DNA from: Fistularia commersonii
Lineage: Eukaryota; Chordata; Actinopteri; Syngnathiformes; Fistulariidae
Direction: 5' to 3'
DNA length: 64,000 bases
Assembly: GCA_037954325.1 (NCBI GenBank)
Contig: JBBMNZ010000028.1
Coordinates: 9,133,001 to 9,197,000, forward strand
The notes beneath the pieces are model-generated. The model did not search any database, was not told where the DNA came from, and was given only the letters and a program-made list of their open reading frames with translations. Each line of letters starts with the position of its first letter. Position 1 is the stretch's first letter. Position numbers and translations under genes: made by a program. This document shows positions 34,845-45,700 of the stretch, in pieces.

Positions 34845-35190
34845 GCAACTGGCTGTACTGATATGAGGCTGATCCACACAGGAAGAGCTAAGAGCTCTTT
34901 CTGTCTGATTTACCGGCCTGATTTAGGAGACACTCTCCAATCTAAGAATGACTGGGAATATGTGCGGCGGCGGCGGCGAGCGAGGGGGCCGTCTGCCGCC
35001 GCCGCTGCCGCTGCTGAGAAAACCTCAAGTTCAGTCCCCCTTCTCTCTTCTACTCATAGGAGCACCGCCTGGGCCGGCAAGTCCTGTTGCAAATTGATTT
35101 TATAACAGCGATTGCACTTCACCTCGGGATCTACAAGGGTTCTGGTCGAATTTAAGGCACCCCCCCTCCCCCCGACCGCATTAGCCGGGA
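34456..35190. other. Unique sequence with T run and (AC)n
   Basis: A T run lies at 34599-34621 and an AC array of about 17 units at 34809-34843. A CGG/GCC trinucleotide patch at 34963-35012 gives a poly-Ala/Arg frame. No gene is supported. Confidence 0.45.
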
Positions 35191-35194
35191 GCGT

Positions 35195-35360
35195 TTGCCC
35201 AGAAAATATGGATCGGATGAATTGTATTATTGAGATCTATTACTGTGGCAGCGGCTGCAGATGTGCCCAAATGTAATCATTCAGTAATAACAGCGTTAAG
35301 ATGCTGAATAATTTAAATCTGAGATGACAGTGGAATCACATTCAAGGCATCAAACCCCGT
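35195..35360. promoter_or_regulatory. Candidate conserved non-coding block
   Basis: Unique sequence with 'atgaattgtattattgaga', 'aaatgtaatcattcagtaat' and 'tgctgaataatttaaatctg', without simple repeats. The role is inference. Confidence 0.22.
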
Positions 35361-36415
35361 CACGAGCGGAACGAGGGATCAGAAAAAGGTTTTCCAGCGT
35401 TTGTCAAGGCGGAACACCCCCGTTCTTATGAATCTGCATTACTGTTTCATTCACAGCTCTATCACATTGTATATGTATATGAATATTCTGTCTACGGCCT
35501 GTTTTTGTCATCACAAACATCACATGAAAACCTCTACGTCACCACATATATATCCTCATCCAGTCCGTCCTGGGTTTAAACTACGATGACACAATTGGTA
35601 CATATTTATAATGTTATAAATGTGTCAGTACCCACACCACAGTGTTGTTATAAGGTATGACATCATCCCAAGATAAATCGTTGTTAAATCATGCACAAAT
35701 ACAATAAACTGACGTCATATTTTAAAAGAGAGGGACTCCAGCAGGGGGCTGGTGCTTGAAGGCTGATTGGAATATCGGTCGGGACTGTAGGAAAGAAGAC
35801 GAAGGCCGGCGAACGCCGACTTCATCGCCGGGCTCTCGGACCGCATGACGAAAACAACGGTGAAGAAAACGTGATCAGAGCGGAAACTTTGGATTGAGGG
35901 TTGTGATGGGCCAAGACATGACACTAGACAAATGCGATGTGTAGTGAACTGATTGGACAGGTTAATCACTGGTCACGAGTTTTGACATAAAGTGCATGAA
36001 TTAATAACAAAAAAAAAAAAAAATCAAAAGGCACTGTTGAGAAATCTCTGTCCGGTGTGAAAACCCCAGGCTGAGACCCAACCGGGGGTTGACACCGACC
36101 CAGCTGACTGGTTCAGGATACGCCCTGTGTTCCGGCCTCCTGGCTAGCCTGGTGTCACCTGCTGACATGGCATAAGCTTGGACAACCTCACAACACAATG
36201 GGGAAAATATAATTCAAACAAGCCTTTACAAAAAGGTGATGAGCAAAATATGGGACCTAGAAGAACACGGAGCAGGAAGCGAAGCAGGAAGAGCCCATCG
36301 GACCGGTGCTACTTCATAATTCAACAGAATTCCGAAGAAATATCGAAAAAATAAACAAAGAATAACTAAAAACGGCACCTTTTGTGGAGGCGGGATCAGA
36401 CAGTACTTTCCAGGA
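35361..36415. other. Unique non-coding sequence
   Basis: An A run lies at 36009-36023. No gene or recognised repeat was found, apart from a possible weak dispersed-repeat trace near 36060-36140. Confidence 0.35.
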
Positions 36416-36419
36416 GAGT

Positions 36420-36770
36420 CTCCCGGGCGATTCGGAGGGCTTTATTTGTTTATAATTGGAACGATAATGGGTCTGTTCAATTACACCTCATGATTCAATA
36501 GAGAGAACCAATTAAAACGATTTCAGATAAAACAGATGATTTTGTTCTTCTTAATTTTCTCACTGCGTGAAGCGTGCACGCACACACACGGGGACACCCT
36601 TGCGCAGGTGTAAATGGCACCGGCTCGGTTAATTGGGACGATTAACGCAGACTGACAAATGTTTGTCGTGTAAATTAAAAACTACGCAGTTTCGAGTTTT
36701 TGCAGCTGGAGAAAATAAGTATGAAAGTTAATAGCGCTTTGCTGCCAGTGATTGCAATAATTCAGTGTCG
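36420..36770. promoter_or_regulatory. Candidate conserved non-coding block
   Basis: Repeated CAATTA/TTAATT cores ('gtttataattggaacgat', 'gttcaattacacctcatg', 'gaaccaattaaaacgattt', 'cggttaattgggacgatta', 'ttgcaataattcagtg') flank a short CA run at 36578-36590. The role is inference. Confidence 0.27.
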
Positions 36771-36890
36771 TCAGCTAGTGGGCGAGGGCGGGTCATGGTC
36801 AGACCGCTTTACATCGCACCTTTTAACCTATGAAATAAATCAGCGCAATCAGTGACATGCTTGAACGATAATACGTAACTTGAACATTAT

Positions 36891-37445
36891 TGTCAAAATC
36901 CTCTTGTCGTGTTAACTGGACTTCATTTTCTTCACTGGAAGACTATCACCCCTCATCCGAGAGGCCTCTTCATTTCTAATCTTCTGCAGTACAACGGCAT
37001 ACAGGGATCAATCCCAAGATGGATAAACACACACAGACCAGGCACATCTGCACCCTCCAAACAAGGATCCACCGCTGGAAGCGGCTGCCGGAAACTTCCA
37101 CCTGATCCACCCATGTGATCCAGCAGGTTTCACTCCCTTGTTTCACATTCTGAGAAGTTTGGCTTCACCTTTTCCGATCCAAGTGAATCCCCAAAAGTTG
37201 CACCTTTGTACCCACCTAACGACACCCCCATTAGCATAGCAACTCCCTTCGGCCCAGTTCCCGAAGATCAACTCCTGCATTCGCATAACAAGCTATCATA
37301 AGCTAGACACGCCCACAACCCTGGCAGTAATATACGGAAATTCCCCGCAGACCACTGGGACTGAAGAATCCTTTCGGATGAGGGTCAACTTGTCTTAAAC
37401 TCAAGAAAGTCTAGTTTAGTTGCCACGACAAGACGATTTTGACAA
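36891..37445. mobile_element. Inverted-repeat element, possibly Penelope-like
   Basis: The left arm (36891-36976) is an imperfect inverted copy of the right arm (37361-37445). Shared words include TCGGATGAGGG, a GAAGA-nn-CCT head and ACGACAAGA-n-GATTTTGACA. By eye about three quarters of positions match. The 385-bp interior is unique sequence with no long frame. The 'gaagaa..cct..ggatgag' word recalls a dispersed teleost repeat I associate with Penelope-like terminal repeats, which can lie in inverted orientation. That assignment is recall and uncertain. Confidence 0.6.
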
Positions 37446-38599
37446 GAAATCACCATTACCTGGATAACCGAGAACCTCCACAAACTTGAACATTACATCA
37501 ACTTCTTTGTTTTTGATAGAATGGAGGAATAAGAAATACTTGTTGCTCCAAATTTAACTTATTACTTGTCTTACTTCCTGAAAGATGTGAAGTCATCAGT
37601 CCCGTCAAATCAGTCTCGTAGGTTGCATGAGGGAGGCACGGTGGTTTTCACTTTCACCTTGGCTCCATGTTTTCCATCTTCCTGCAACAATCCAAAACAG
37701 GTCAGTAGGATCATTGAAGACTCCAAGAAATAGTGAATGAGCAGTTGGATGGATCTGTGACTGATAGCTAACACGTCCCATTTGAAACCCCTGGAAGCGG
37801 CTGTGGACCACGACTTCCGCTCCGTATCCTAGCGGTGGAGATGACTCCGCCTCACTCTCCGAAGAAAACCATGGCCGTCTTCCTTTAGCTAACACCAGAA
37901 AGGTGACATTTTGTTATAAAATTCTTTTCAGCAGACGGTAAAAATAGAAGATCCCCGTTCCAAACCCCGTGTTTTATCCTGACAGAGCGCTAATCGGCGT
38001 GAGGTTCATCACTCGCGGGTGATCACCAATGAGTATGCGCATGAATGAAGTGCAAAAATACGAAAGAAAAAAACAGAAAGCAGTAGTATTGAAATGAGGA
38101 TCTTGAGTCGGGACAGCAGACTGGACCCCAAATCATATTCAATGAATCCCTAAATACTGACTTGTGCAAAAGAGCGGCACCATGTAATGTGAGCTGTAAC
38201 ACAAACTCACTGACATGCAAGTTTGCAAAAAAAAAAAAAAAAAAATTGCAGAGATACTTTACTTTTCTTGCTGAATCAGAAAAGAAATACTTAATAACCT
38301 ATTTCTGAACCAATAAATAATAAAATACGTTAAAATGAGACCTTTAGAGAAGTGGCATTTTATTTCCCCTTGCCAGTGTTCTAGGTAACTCCAGCTTCAC
38401 AGGCCAGCAGGTTTTATCCCTTTAGTCTGCTCTCATAATCGGAGGAACTCATCTTCAGGTTTTGTAATGCAGCCCCACATCCACCCCCTGCCCCAAACTT
38501 TAATGACCAAAGTTCCACTGTTTCAAATGCTAACATCAGGAAGGGTCACCTGGATTCCGTATACCCCTCCTAGCCTGAGGTGCATAGTAAAACTTCTAT
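37446..38599. other. Unique non-coding sequence
   Basis: An A run lies at 38227-38245. Two minus frames (37605-37895 and 38023-38220) lack domains. No gene was seen. Confidence 0.4.
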
Positions 38600-38692
38600 T
38601 TCTAGTCCCGTTTGAGCTGCCGGGTTCCAGGTTCAATTCTGCCCGGGTTCTTTCCGGGTTCAACTTTCGCAGCCCAAAATCAGTCTGTAGAC
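38600..38692 (+). repeat. Dispersed teleost repeat, left part split by a hAT element (copy 13a)
   Basis: Contains a B-box-like 'caggttcaattctg' and the following 'cgggttctttccgggttc' and 'gcccaaaatcagtctgt' core words. It is interrupted at 38692 by the hAT element and resumes at 39171. Confidence 0.75.
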
Positions 38693-39170
38693 CAGGGGTG
38701 GGCAAACTACGGCCCGCGGGCCACATCCGGCCCGTTGGTCTTTTTAATCCGGCCCGCCAAAGATAGGTACGGAATTCATACTTGATGTGAATGATTGAAT
38801 GATTGGAGCAATGAATATGGGAGCTCAAACAGGAGATTATATCATTTTTGGAGCTACTTGACAATTTTCCTGAGCTGAATGACACAGATTGGCCTTGTGA
38901 TTTAGCCTTTACCGTGGACATACTGACACACATGAATGAAGTGGATGTGAAGCTACAAGGGAAAAAGCAGTTTGTGCATAAAATGCAAGAAAATGTCAGA
39001 GCCTTCAAAACCAAGCTGGTGTTATTTTCAAAGCAAATGTCGGACGTGTCTGATGTGTTACTTTTAACAGACACATTTTTTTATATGGATTGTGTCTTGT
39101 GGTGACCTGACCCATCTGTAATTTTTAAAAGTCAATGCGGCCCCTGAGCCAAAAAGTTTGCCCACCCCTG
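38693..39170 (+). mobile_element. Non-autonomous hAT element with 8-bp target duplication
   Basis: Both ends carry the 16-bp inverted repeat CAGGGGTGGGCAAACT (left 38693-38708, inverted at the right end to 39170). The flanking octamers ctgtagac and ctgttgaa match at six of eight positions, as expected for an aged hAT duplication. Next to the left end is the 'cggcccgcgggcc' block typical of Charlie-type hAT ends. The element is 478 bp and internally deleted, keeping only a transposase scrap. Confidence 0.9.
38829..39050 (+). pseudogene. hAT transposase fragment (GTF2IRD2/Charlie8-like)
   Basis: A continuous frame reads FPELNDTDWPCDLAFTVDIL, then THMNEVDVKLQGKKQFVH, then RAFKTKLVLFSKQMS. I recognise this as the middle part of the hAT transposase domain, also found in the vertebrate GTF2IRD2 and FAM200-type domesticated proteins. 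The N-terminal BED zinc finger, the catalytic residues and the C-terminal dimerisation region are absent. No start codon is in place. It is a relic kept inside the deleted element. Confidence 0.85.
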
Positions 39171-39330
39171 CTGTTGAAGATTAAATAGTCCGTAGGTGTA
39201 ATGGAGAGAGTTGTCTCCATATGTGTCTCTGTGATTGACAGCTGACCCATCCAGGTTAAACCCTACCTCCTGCTAGACTGACACCTGGGATTGGTTTCAA
39301 CCCCACTGGCACACATGATGAATGAATGAA
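39171..39330 (+). repeat. Dispersed teleost repeat, right part (copy 13b)
   Basis: Continues the split copy with 'ttgaagattaaatagtccg', 'gtgattgacagctgaccc', 'ccaggttaaaccctacctcc' and a (GAAT)n stretch near 39320-39332. Confidence 0.85.
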
Positions 39331-40458
39331 TGACCTCTGACTTGGACTGTCCAGTCCGACACCACTAATCCCTTTCCGACACCAGAGCGTCCCGTCCTCG
39401 TCCAGGTTGTGGCGCCAGAATGATGCGGCGGTAACTACGGTGCCGCCTCTTTTGACGGCGTGAGAGCTCACATTTGGTTCGTCAGCATTTTTACCCAATA
39501 AAGGAATTGATGGAGGGATTCGGGACGACCCCTCTGAACCGCGTGCCCGGCGCCGCGGTGATATATTGCGCCGATATACAGCAGAAGGTGTTTGGCCTTG
39601 ACTAAATGAAAAACCAACTGCGCCGAGCACTTTGACCACCGCGCTGTACATCATCAAAATAGGGCCCCATGCCTATAAAACCGCGCGTTGAGTTATTAAA
39701 GCGCCCGCCACTGATCCTGGAAAGATTTGTCCTTTCAGCGCTATTACACCGCCTGACAGCCGTGCCCCTTCACGACCTCCCAGAAAAGTCCGGCAACAAA
39801 GGAGCACCACGAATTTGAGTGCAGTAAGGTGCGAAAAGAAAAAGAAAAATGACAGCCGCAGGAAAGGGGTTTAGAGGGGGGGCGGCGGTTCGGGAAAGAA
39901 AATGGTTGCTGTGTTTGGAATTACAGAATTACAGAATTACTGTGCTAGCTGAGGGCTATGCATGCACGGCATTAGCGCTGATTAGCATCCGCTCTGCAAG
40001 CTCCGACAAACTGGCCCTTTGACACTGGAAGAAGAGGACTTTTTATGTTTCCACATGCCATTGAGCCACTTTCATGGAAATAAACGGAGTCCTGCTTCAG
40101 ATCCTGCATGCAGGCCTTTTCTTTATTTTTTCTTTTCTTTTCTTTTCGTGCTTCCAGTGCAACTCCAGAAAAAATGAAATGCTTCATGACAAGTAGCCGC
40201 TTCTGTGCAGTAACCAAATGTTTTATCAGGCTGCCACAAATTTAATCTCCTCGCCGTGTGATCCGCGGCCTGTTACAGTGGTCATCTCCATGTGCGGCAG
40301 ATGTGCGCACGTGAATGTCTCACGCCCGACGCCGGCGCCGCGGTGTTTGGTCGCTGCTGCACAGACAGAGGCATATTTCATGCATGATTTGAAGTCAAGC
40401 TGCCGAACGAGATTCGTGGCTTGCGGTTGCCAGACCAACCTTGTTCCTACATGAATGA

Positions 40459-40494
<36 letters not shown>

Positions 40495-41585
40495 ACACAT
40501 GATATCACCGCTAGCTGTGAGCGCCAGCCAATTGGGTCTTTTATTTTTATTTTTTTTGCTATTCTCTCTGTCAGAAGATCAGAGACACTGAAGCACCAGC
40601 TTTGAGACTCAGAGGCTCCATCTGAAGAGCGTGAAGGAAATGTTTGGCCAAGAAAATAAAATGAATAAAATAAAGAAGGCACTGGTGAAGCTGCCCGTCT
40701 GTTTAATTTCTCTGGGATAACAGAGGGCCTCTGATGAGCAAAAGAATGAAATTTAGGAAATAAAAATAACGCAAAATAAAACCTGTTGATCTTATGTTGC
40801 TGCAAAACCGTTTCCCCATCATGCACGGCTTCATCCCCTTCCCGCCTCTTTGAGCCGCGTGCACGTGTGTCACCGTCGGGTACATGGACGAGGGGGGGAG
40901 GGGGAGCAGCTGGAGCATCTGCAGCCGCCTCCCCCTGACAGCAGCGCGGCATATGGCGGGGGCCCTGTGAAGGATGGGCGCTGTCACCCGGCAAAGTGCT
41001 TACCCGACGACGGGAACGCGGCTAGGAAGAGGAGGGAAACAGCTGAATGTCGGCACCCGCGCTCATTCATCCTGTTGCCGCCAACATCCTCGCCCCAGGG
41101 AGGCGCGCAGCAGACCAGCCCTGAAAGAAAAGACCCTTGACCTGGGCGGTGTTGAGTCACAGCATATTGTATTGAGGATCTGCGGCAAACAGACGGTTCC
41201 CGCGCCCTTCTCAGGAAATGTTCGAAGCGCCAAACGACAACTGGCGCTTCCACGCTCCAGCTTCATCTACGGGCGAGTCAGACGGCGGCCATGGATCCAT
41301 ATATGGGTTTTATCGCTTTAACAAAAAAAAAGACCAAGAAAGACAATTACTGCCTCCCCATCCCCCCTGCAGAGACCAGATATATCAATCTGGAGTTTTC
41401 TTTTACTTTAGTTTATTTTGTCTGATTTTAGCTTGGAGCTGCTTCTCAGCGACCCAATTAAATATTTGTAGACTTTGGAAAATGAAAATACAAAAAAAAA
41501 CACCTCAGGATTTAATAATGTGGCACTAGGAATCTGACGGTTTCAACTTGACAAGTGACATCATACCTTTTGACATTTTCAGCAC
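39331..41585. other. Unique non-coding sequence
   Basis: Includes a triple GGAATTACA-like direct repeat at 39918-39942, a TTTTC run near 40120-40146 and an AC array at 40460-40491. Frames of 133 codons (39256-39657 minus) and 199 codons (40395-40994 minus) lack domains, and the second runs through the AC array. No gene is supported. Confidence 0.4.
40460..40491. repeat. (AC)n microsatellite
   Basis: About 16 AC units. Confidence 0.96.
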
Positions 41586-41610
41586 AGTGTGTGTGTGTGT
41601 GTGTGTGTGT
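41586..41610. repeat. (GT)n microsatellite
   Basis: About 12 GT units. Confidence 0.94.
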
Positions 41611-41917
41611 CTAACTGGAAGAAGACATCAGAGGTGCATCCTGTGGCTCAATCTGTATGACATGACAGTGTCTTCATGCTTGAAACTAACACATCGACAT
41701 AAATATATAAGCCCTGAATATATACCTTGGTTACATTAAAAAAATAATTTCTAATGTGAGTACTCAGTTACAGAAGTAACTAGAATGTCGAACACGGAAG
41801 ACAGATAAGTCTTGCAAATATGACTGTTCAATAGATTCATAGAATGTAAGATACATTAACGTATTAAGTATTCATATAGTTATACTTATATCATATATAC
41901 ATACATATATGTGTGTA

Positions 41918-42085
41918 TGGGGTTTAACCAGGACCTGTCAATCATATAGAGAAATACAAACAATCTGCGATAAACCCCACGTTTTTGGACCGTGGGAGGA
42001 AGATGGAGAACTTGGGGAGATCCCAGGCAGGGGAGCATGGAGAAGACCCTCTTGCTGTGAACTATCACACTATTTAGCTGAGCCA
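41918..42085 (-). repeat. Dispersed teleost repeat (copy 14)
   Basis: Minus orientation: 'tccatgctcccctgcctgg', 'ttctccatcttcctcccac' and 'tgattgacaggtcctggtt'. A possible head ('ggctcagctaaatagtgtga') lies at 42065-42085. Confidence 0.8.
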
Positions 42086-42277
42086 AAAAAGAAGCCTTCA
42101 GGACGTTTGGCTAGTTCAATATGAAGTCCTACCCCGATACAGATCCACCCGGCAGACATCAGAATGTCCTGCGGTAAAAGCCGCAGTAGGTAAACACAGT
42201 TGGTAAAAGTAGGTAAAGCTGATGTGTCCGGAAACAGAAGCTACTGGATGAGAATTTATGCCAGCCAATAGGAGAGC

Positions 42278-42290
42278 ATCCCCCCCCCCC

Positions 42291-42322
<32 letters not shown>

Positions 42323-42408
42323 CCATTTTCCTCTGGCAGCCAATTTAACATGACTGACAGAGAAGTTTCACCTTAACCCCCCCCCCCCCCACACACACAC
42401 ACACACAA
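42278..42408. repeat. Two compound (C)n(CA)n tracts
   Basis: C runs at 42279-42290 and 42380-42390 each pass directly into (CA)n to the right, 100 bp apart. Confidence 0.93.
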
Positions 42409-42542
42409 AAACAAACTCTGCCAATCTTTTCGCTCAAAACAGACTTGCCAGTCAAGACGTCAAGACGACACTGCCTGCAGGCAAAGCATGAAACTAGTTG
42501 AGATTTTCCCAAGAGGCCTGGGGTCCCATGTGGATTCCCTTC

Positions 42543-42568
42543 AAAAAAAAAAAAAAAAAAAAAAAAAA
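42543..42568. repeat. (A)26 homopolymer
   Basis: A long uninterrupted A run. Confidence 0.9.
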
Positions 42569-42704
42569 CAACGCATTTTGCAACATGTACTGTGCAGCAA
42601 GAACATCAGGGGGGGGCAGGAGGGTGGGTTAACCTCTTTTACATCTATAAAAGATGAAAACAGAAAGAAAATAAAACATTTTTCATGTTGATTTAAAAAA
42701 AAGA

Positions 42705-42741
42705 ACCCCCCCCCCCACACACACACAACACACACACACAA
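42705..42741. repeat. Compound (C)n(CA)n tract
   Basis: A C run of about 11 followed by CA units, in the same orientation as those at 42.28 and 42.38 kb. Confidence 0.93.
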
Positions 42742-45700
42742 ATGCACAAGCACTCACACCCCCTGCACAGTTCTGACAGTTGGCGCCGCACTGTTAATGG
42801 AGCCGTCTCTCATTAAATACCTGCAGGCACCTGCTCCGCCCCAGCGGGGTGAGGGGGGGGGCAAACACGGGAGGGGGACAGGAAGCAGCCTCAGCACCAG
42901 TGTGGCATTCACGATCTTCTCCTCACCCGCTCACTGCCGCTGCGTTTGAATGACTAATGTCTCCCGCGACTACTGAAGTGAGGGTGGAGGCAAAGGGTCG
43001 GGAGGAGAGGTGGCGTCGGAATCCCCCCCCCCCCCCGCCCCTCCGCCGCGGTGACTCGGCTTCTGCTCGTACCCTTTTCACCTCCATCCGACAGTCTACC
43101 ACAGAGAATTAAAGAGGAGGAAGGGAGGGTGATGGAGGGCAAAGTGGAAGGGAGGGAGGAAAAAGGAGGAGCTCACAGGAGAAGATGCAGAAGATGGCAG
43201 AGAGAGGAGGAGAAGCTGGGCTCCATGGAGGAGGAGGAGGAGCGGGACCACATGGAGCCTGGCCGCTGACCATAAACCCCATCTTTTGCTGACTCTTTAA
43301 GAAACAAGCAGTTAAAATAAAGGATTCATCCACCAAGTGAGCATCCCCACCCCCCGCATATCACTTTAGACTGTTTTTCAAATCAGCGCTTCTCCATATC
43401 AAGTGTTTTGACCATCTGCTCACCGAGGGCCGCGCTGCTCACTGGATCCACTTTCAGGAAATGTTATATATGTTGGTTGTGAAGCTACAGACCACTGGAG
43501 GAATCCCAGGAAGATGCCGAGGTAAACTGCTTTTCCCCCGTTTCTTTATGAGTGTTTTGCTGTAAACTATTATTTTATGAAGCACACCAGCTTCGTCCTG
43601 CCTGAGATTTCATCAATCAGCCGCAGCCACCTTTGCCTGTCCATCGCCGGTTCTGGCTAATGAACGCACAGATATTGTAGCCACCGAGGAGTCTGACCGT
43701 CAACCCCGCCTCCTTCCACGCCGGTTGGGATGAGGTTGCAATTGGATTTCAGTAGGACGGCCCTTCAAGGGAACCCGAAAAACATCCTTACCCTGGAAAT
43801 GACGTCCCCGTGAGACGAGCTGGCACAAATACATACAATATATGCATACAATACGGCCACTTCCACACACACATTGCCACCGTCCCACACGGATGTGCGC
43901 TCGCCCATCCCAGCCCTCTGTCAATAATAAGCCCAGTTTGGAAACACTTTAAACAGACTGTCACATTGCTCCGTCACAAAAAAAAAAAAAAGGGAGAGAA
44001 CTTTAAGTCACGTTCTTCTTCGCCGTCGCCGCTGCCGCCACCGGGTTAATTAGAATTGTTTGAAACAGCCACTGCCGCGCTTTTTAAACATTAATGGGTG
44101 AATGCATTACAACCGCACCATTAACATATCCCGGAAAGTTGCAATCTCGCCTCTGCTCCATTAAGGGAGGTTGGGCGGAGAAGGAGAAGGGAAGGAAATA
44201 CAGAGACGGAGAGGATGGTTGACCTGTGCTGCCCCCTGTGTTGCAGCCGAGAAACAACAAGGGAGCTTTTTCAACGCCGGGCAACGGCCAGCTGTGGATC
44301 AGAGAAGCTCCCCCACCGCCCTCCACCCCCCTCCACGCCCCCCGCACCCGTCCGCCGCCCGCCCACCGCGCCAGCTGAATGACAATCAGCCAGAATGTTG
44401 GCCATGTGAGGAAGATCTACACCCAGAGGCCATGTAGTACCAATAAAAACATACATTATTCACTAACGGGGATGTAAGGCGAGCGGCACGGCTGAACGGG
44501 AAGACTGGAGAGCCGGGGATTACGGCTGCCCGCAGGAACGCCAGCACCAACAAGAAATTAAGGAAACGATGGTCATTATTTTTAGCTTTTCCTTTATTAA
44601 AATTGAAAGGGGATGGGGGGGGGAGTTCCCGTGCTTTCCTGTTCCACCTGCGTTAATAGGGAATAGAGCGTTTCCCATCCAGTGTGGTATAATCAGGATT
44701 ATGATTTTAGACGGCAAAAAAACCCCCCAGGCAAAGGATGGGTTTCTTGGAGCACCGATATTAAAACCAGCACAGAAAAATACTGGCAGTCGGCCTGATA
44801 GAGCTCGGTCTTCACTGCTGGGCATCAAGGTCCGAATTAAAATCACGTACGAATCTCCGTCTTGAACGGACTCACATTCGCAGGTGTTAGCGGCCTCCGC
44901 TACAGTACCTTTGTGACGAAGGAGGAATATAAATGTGCGCAGTGGAACGCCGGCCACGTCAAGTGAGGAGTCAGGCCCCCCCGCCCCGACACTCCCGCGG
45001 ATCTCCCGGACAAATCGGTACGTTCTACGCGGATGGGCGGGGACGATTCGGATGACTTTTTGTTTCGAGAATTAGATGAAGCTCCGTGTTGGTGTGAGTG
45101 TTTGCGGAAAAAAGAAAACATCTTTACGAGACGTGGCCGGAAGCGAAGGAGGAATAACGACAAAAAAAAAAGAGGCCGGGTGCAGGAAGAGTTGCCTGCA
45201 GGGAGCTTTTAACACTTCAGAGGAAAACCGAATCTCTTTCTCCCTCTTTTCACTCCCTCCATCCGCTCGCTGCCACATCCAGACTGGTGGTAAACACGAG
45301 GCAGAGCCGCCGCGCCTTTTTGGCCAAGAAGTGAGAAATTGCAGGGATCAAAGCGTTCCAATTATCATGTGTTTATGGAGTGCCAATTATCTCTGACGGC
45401 GGCAGGAAGTATTCTGTACGCCGCCGTCGTACAAAGGCACAGGAAAGGTGCCGAGGCTTTAGCGTGTGGCGCTAAGGCGCCGCCGGGGTCTGCCTCGGCT
45501 CATCTACGCTCGGCCGCGGAGCGAACCCTCGCACGTACGCGCAACATCGATGCGTAATTGCAAATGACGGTACGCCGCGCGGAGGCTAACGGGGAAATTA
45601 AAGCCGCTAACTCACGGGAGGTAAAGCATTAAACATGGCCTCTATCGGAGGGGGGGTTGCGGCGCCGTCCCGTCGAGGAGATGGCGGGGGGGGGGGGGGT

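Noticed and set aside
34963..35012. CGG/GCC patch as a CpG-island promoter
   Set aside because: The patch is a short trinucleotide run in an AT-rich setting, too small for a CpG island and with no transcript-start signal seen.
38523..39074. 183-codon minus-strand frame
   Set aside because: It is antisense to the hAT element and its transposase remnant, a shadow of that sequence.
40395..40994. 199-codon minus-strand frame
   Set aside because: It passes through the AC array (Cys/Val run) and has no domain.
43440..43530. Possible small exon between 'gctacag' and 'gaggtaaac'
   Set aside because: Only about 30 bp between the two sites, with no supporting frame, conservation or neighbouring exon.
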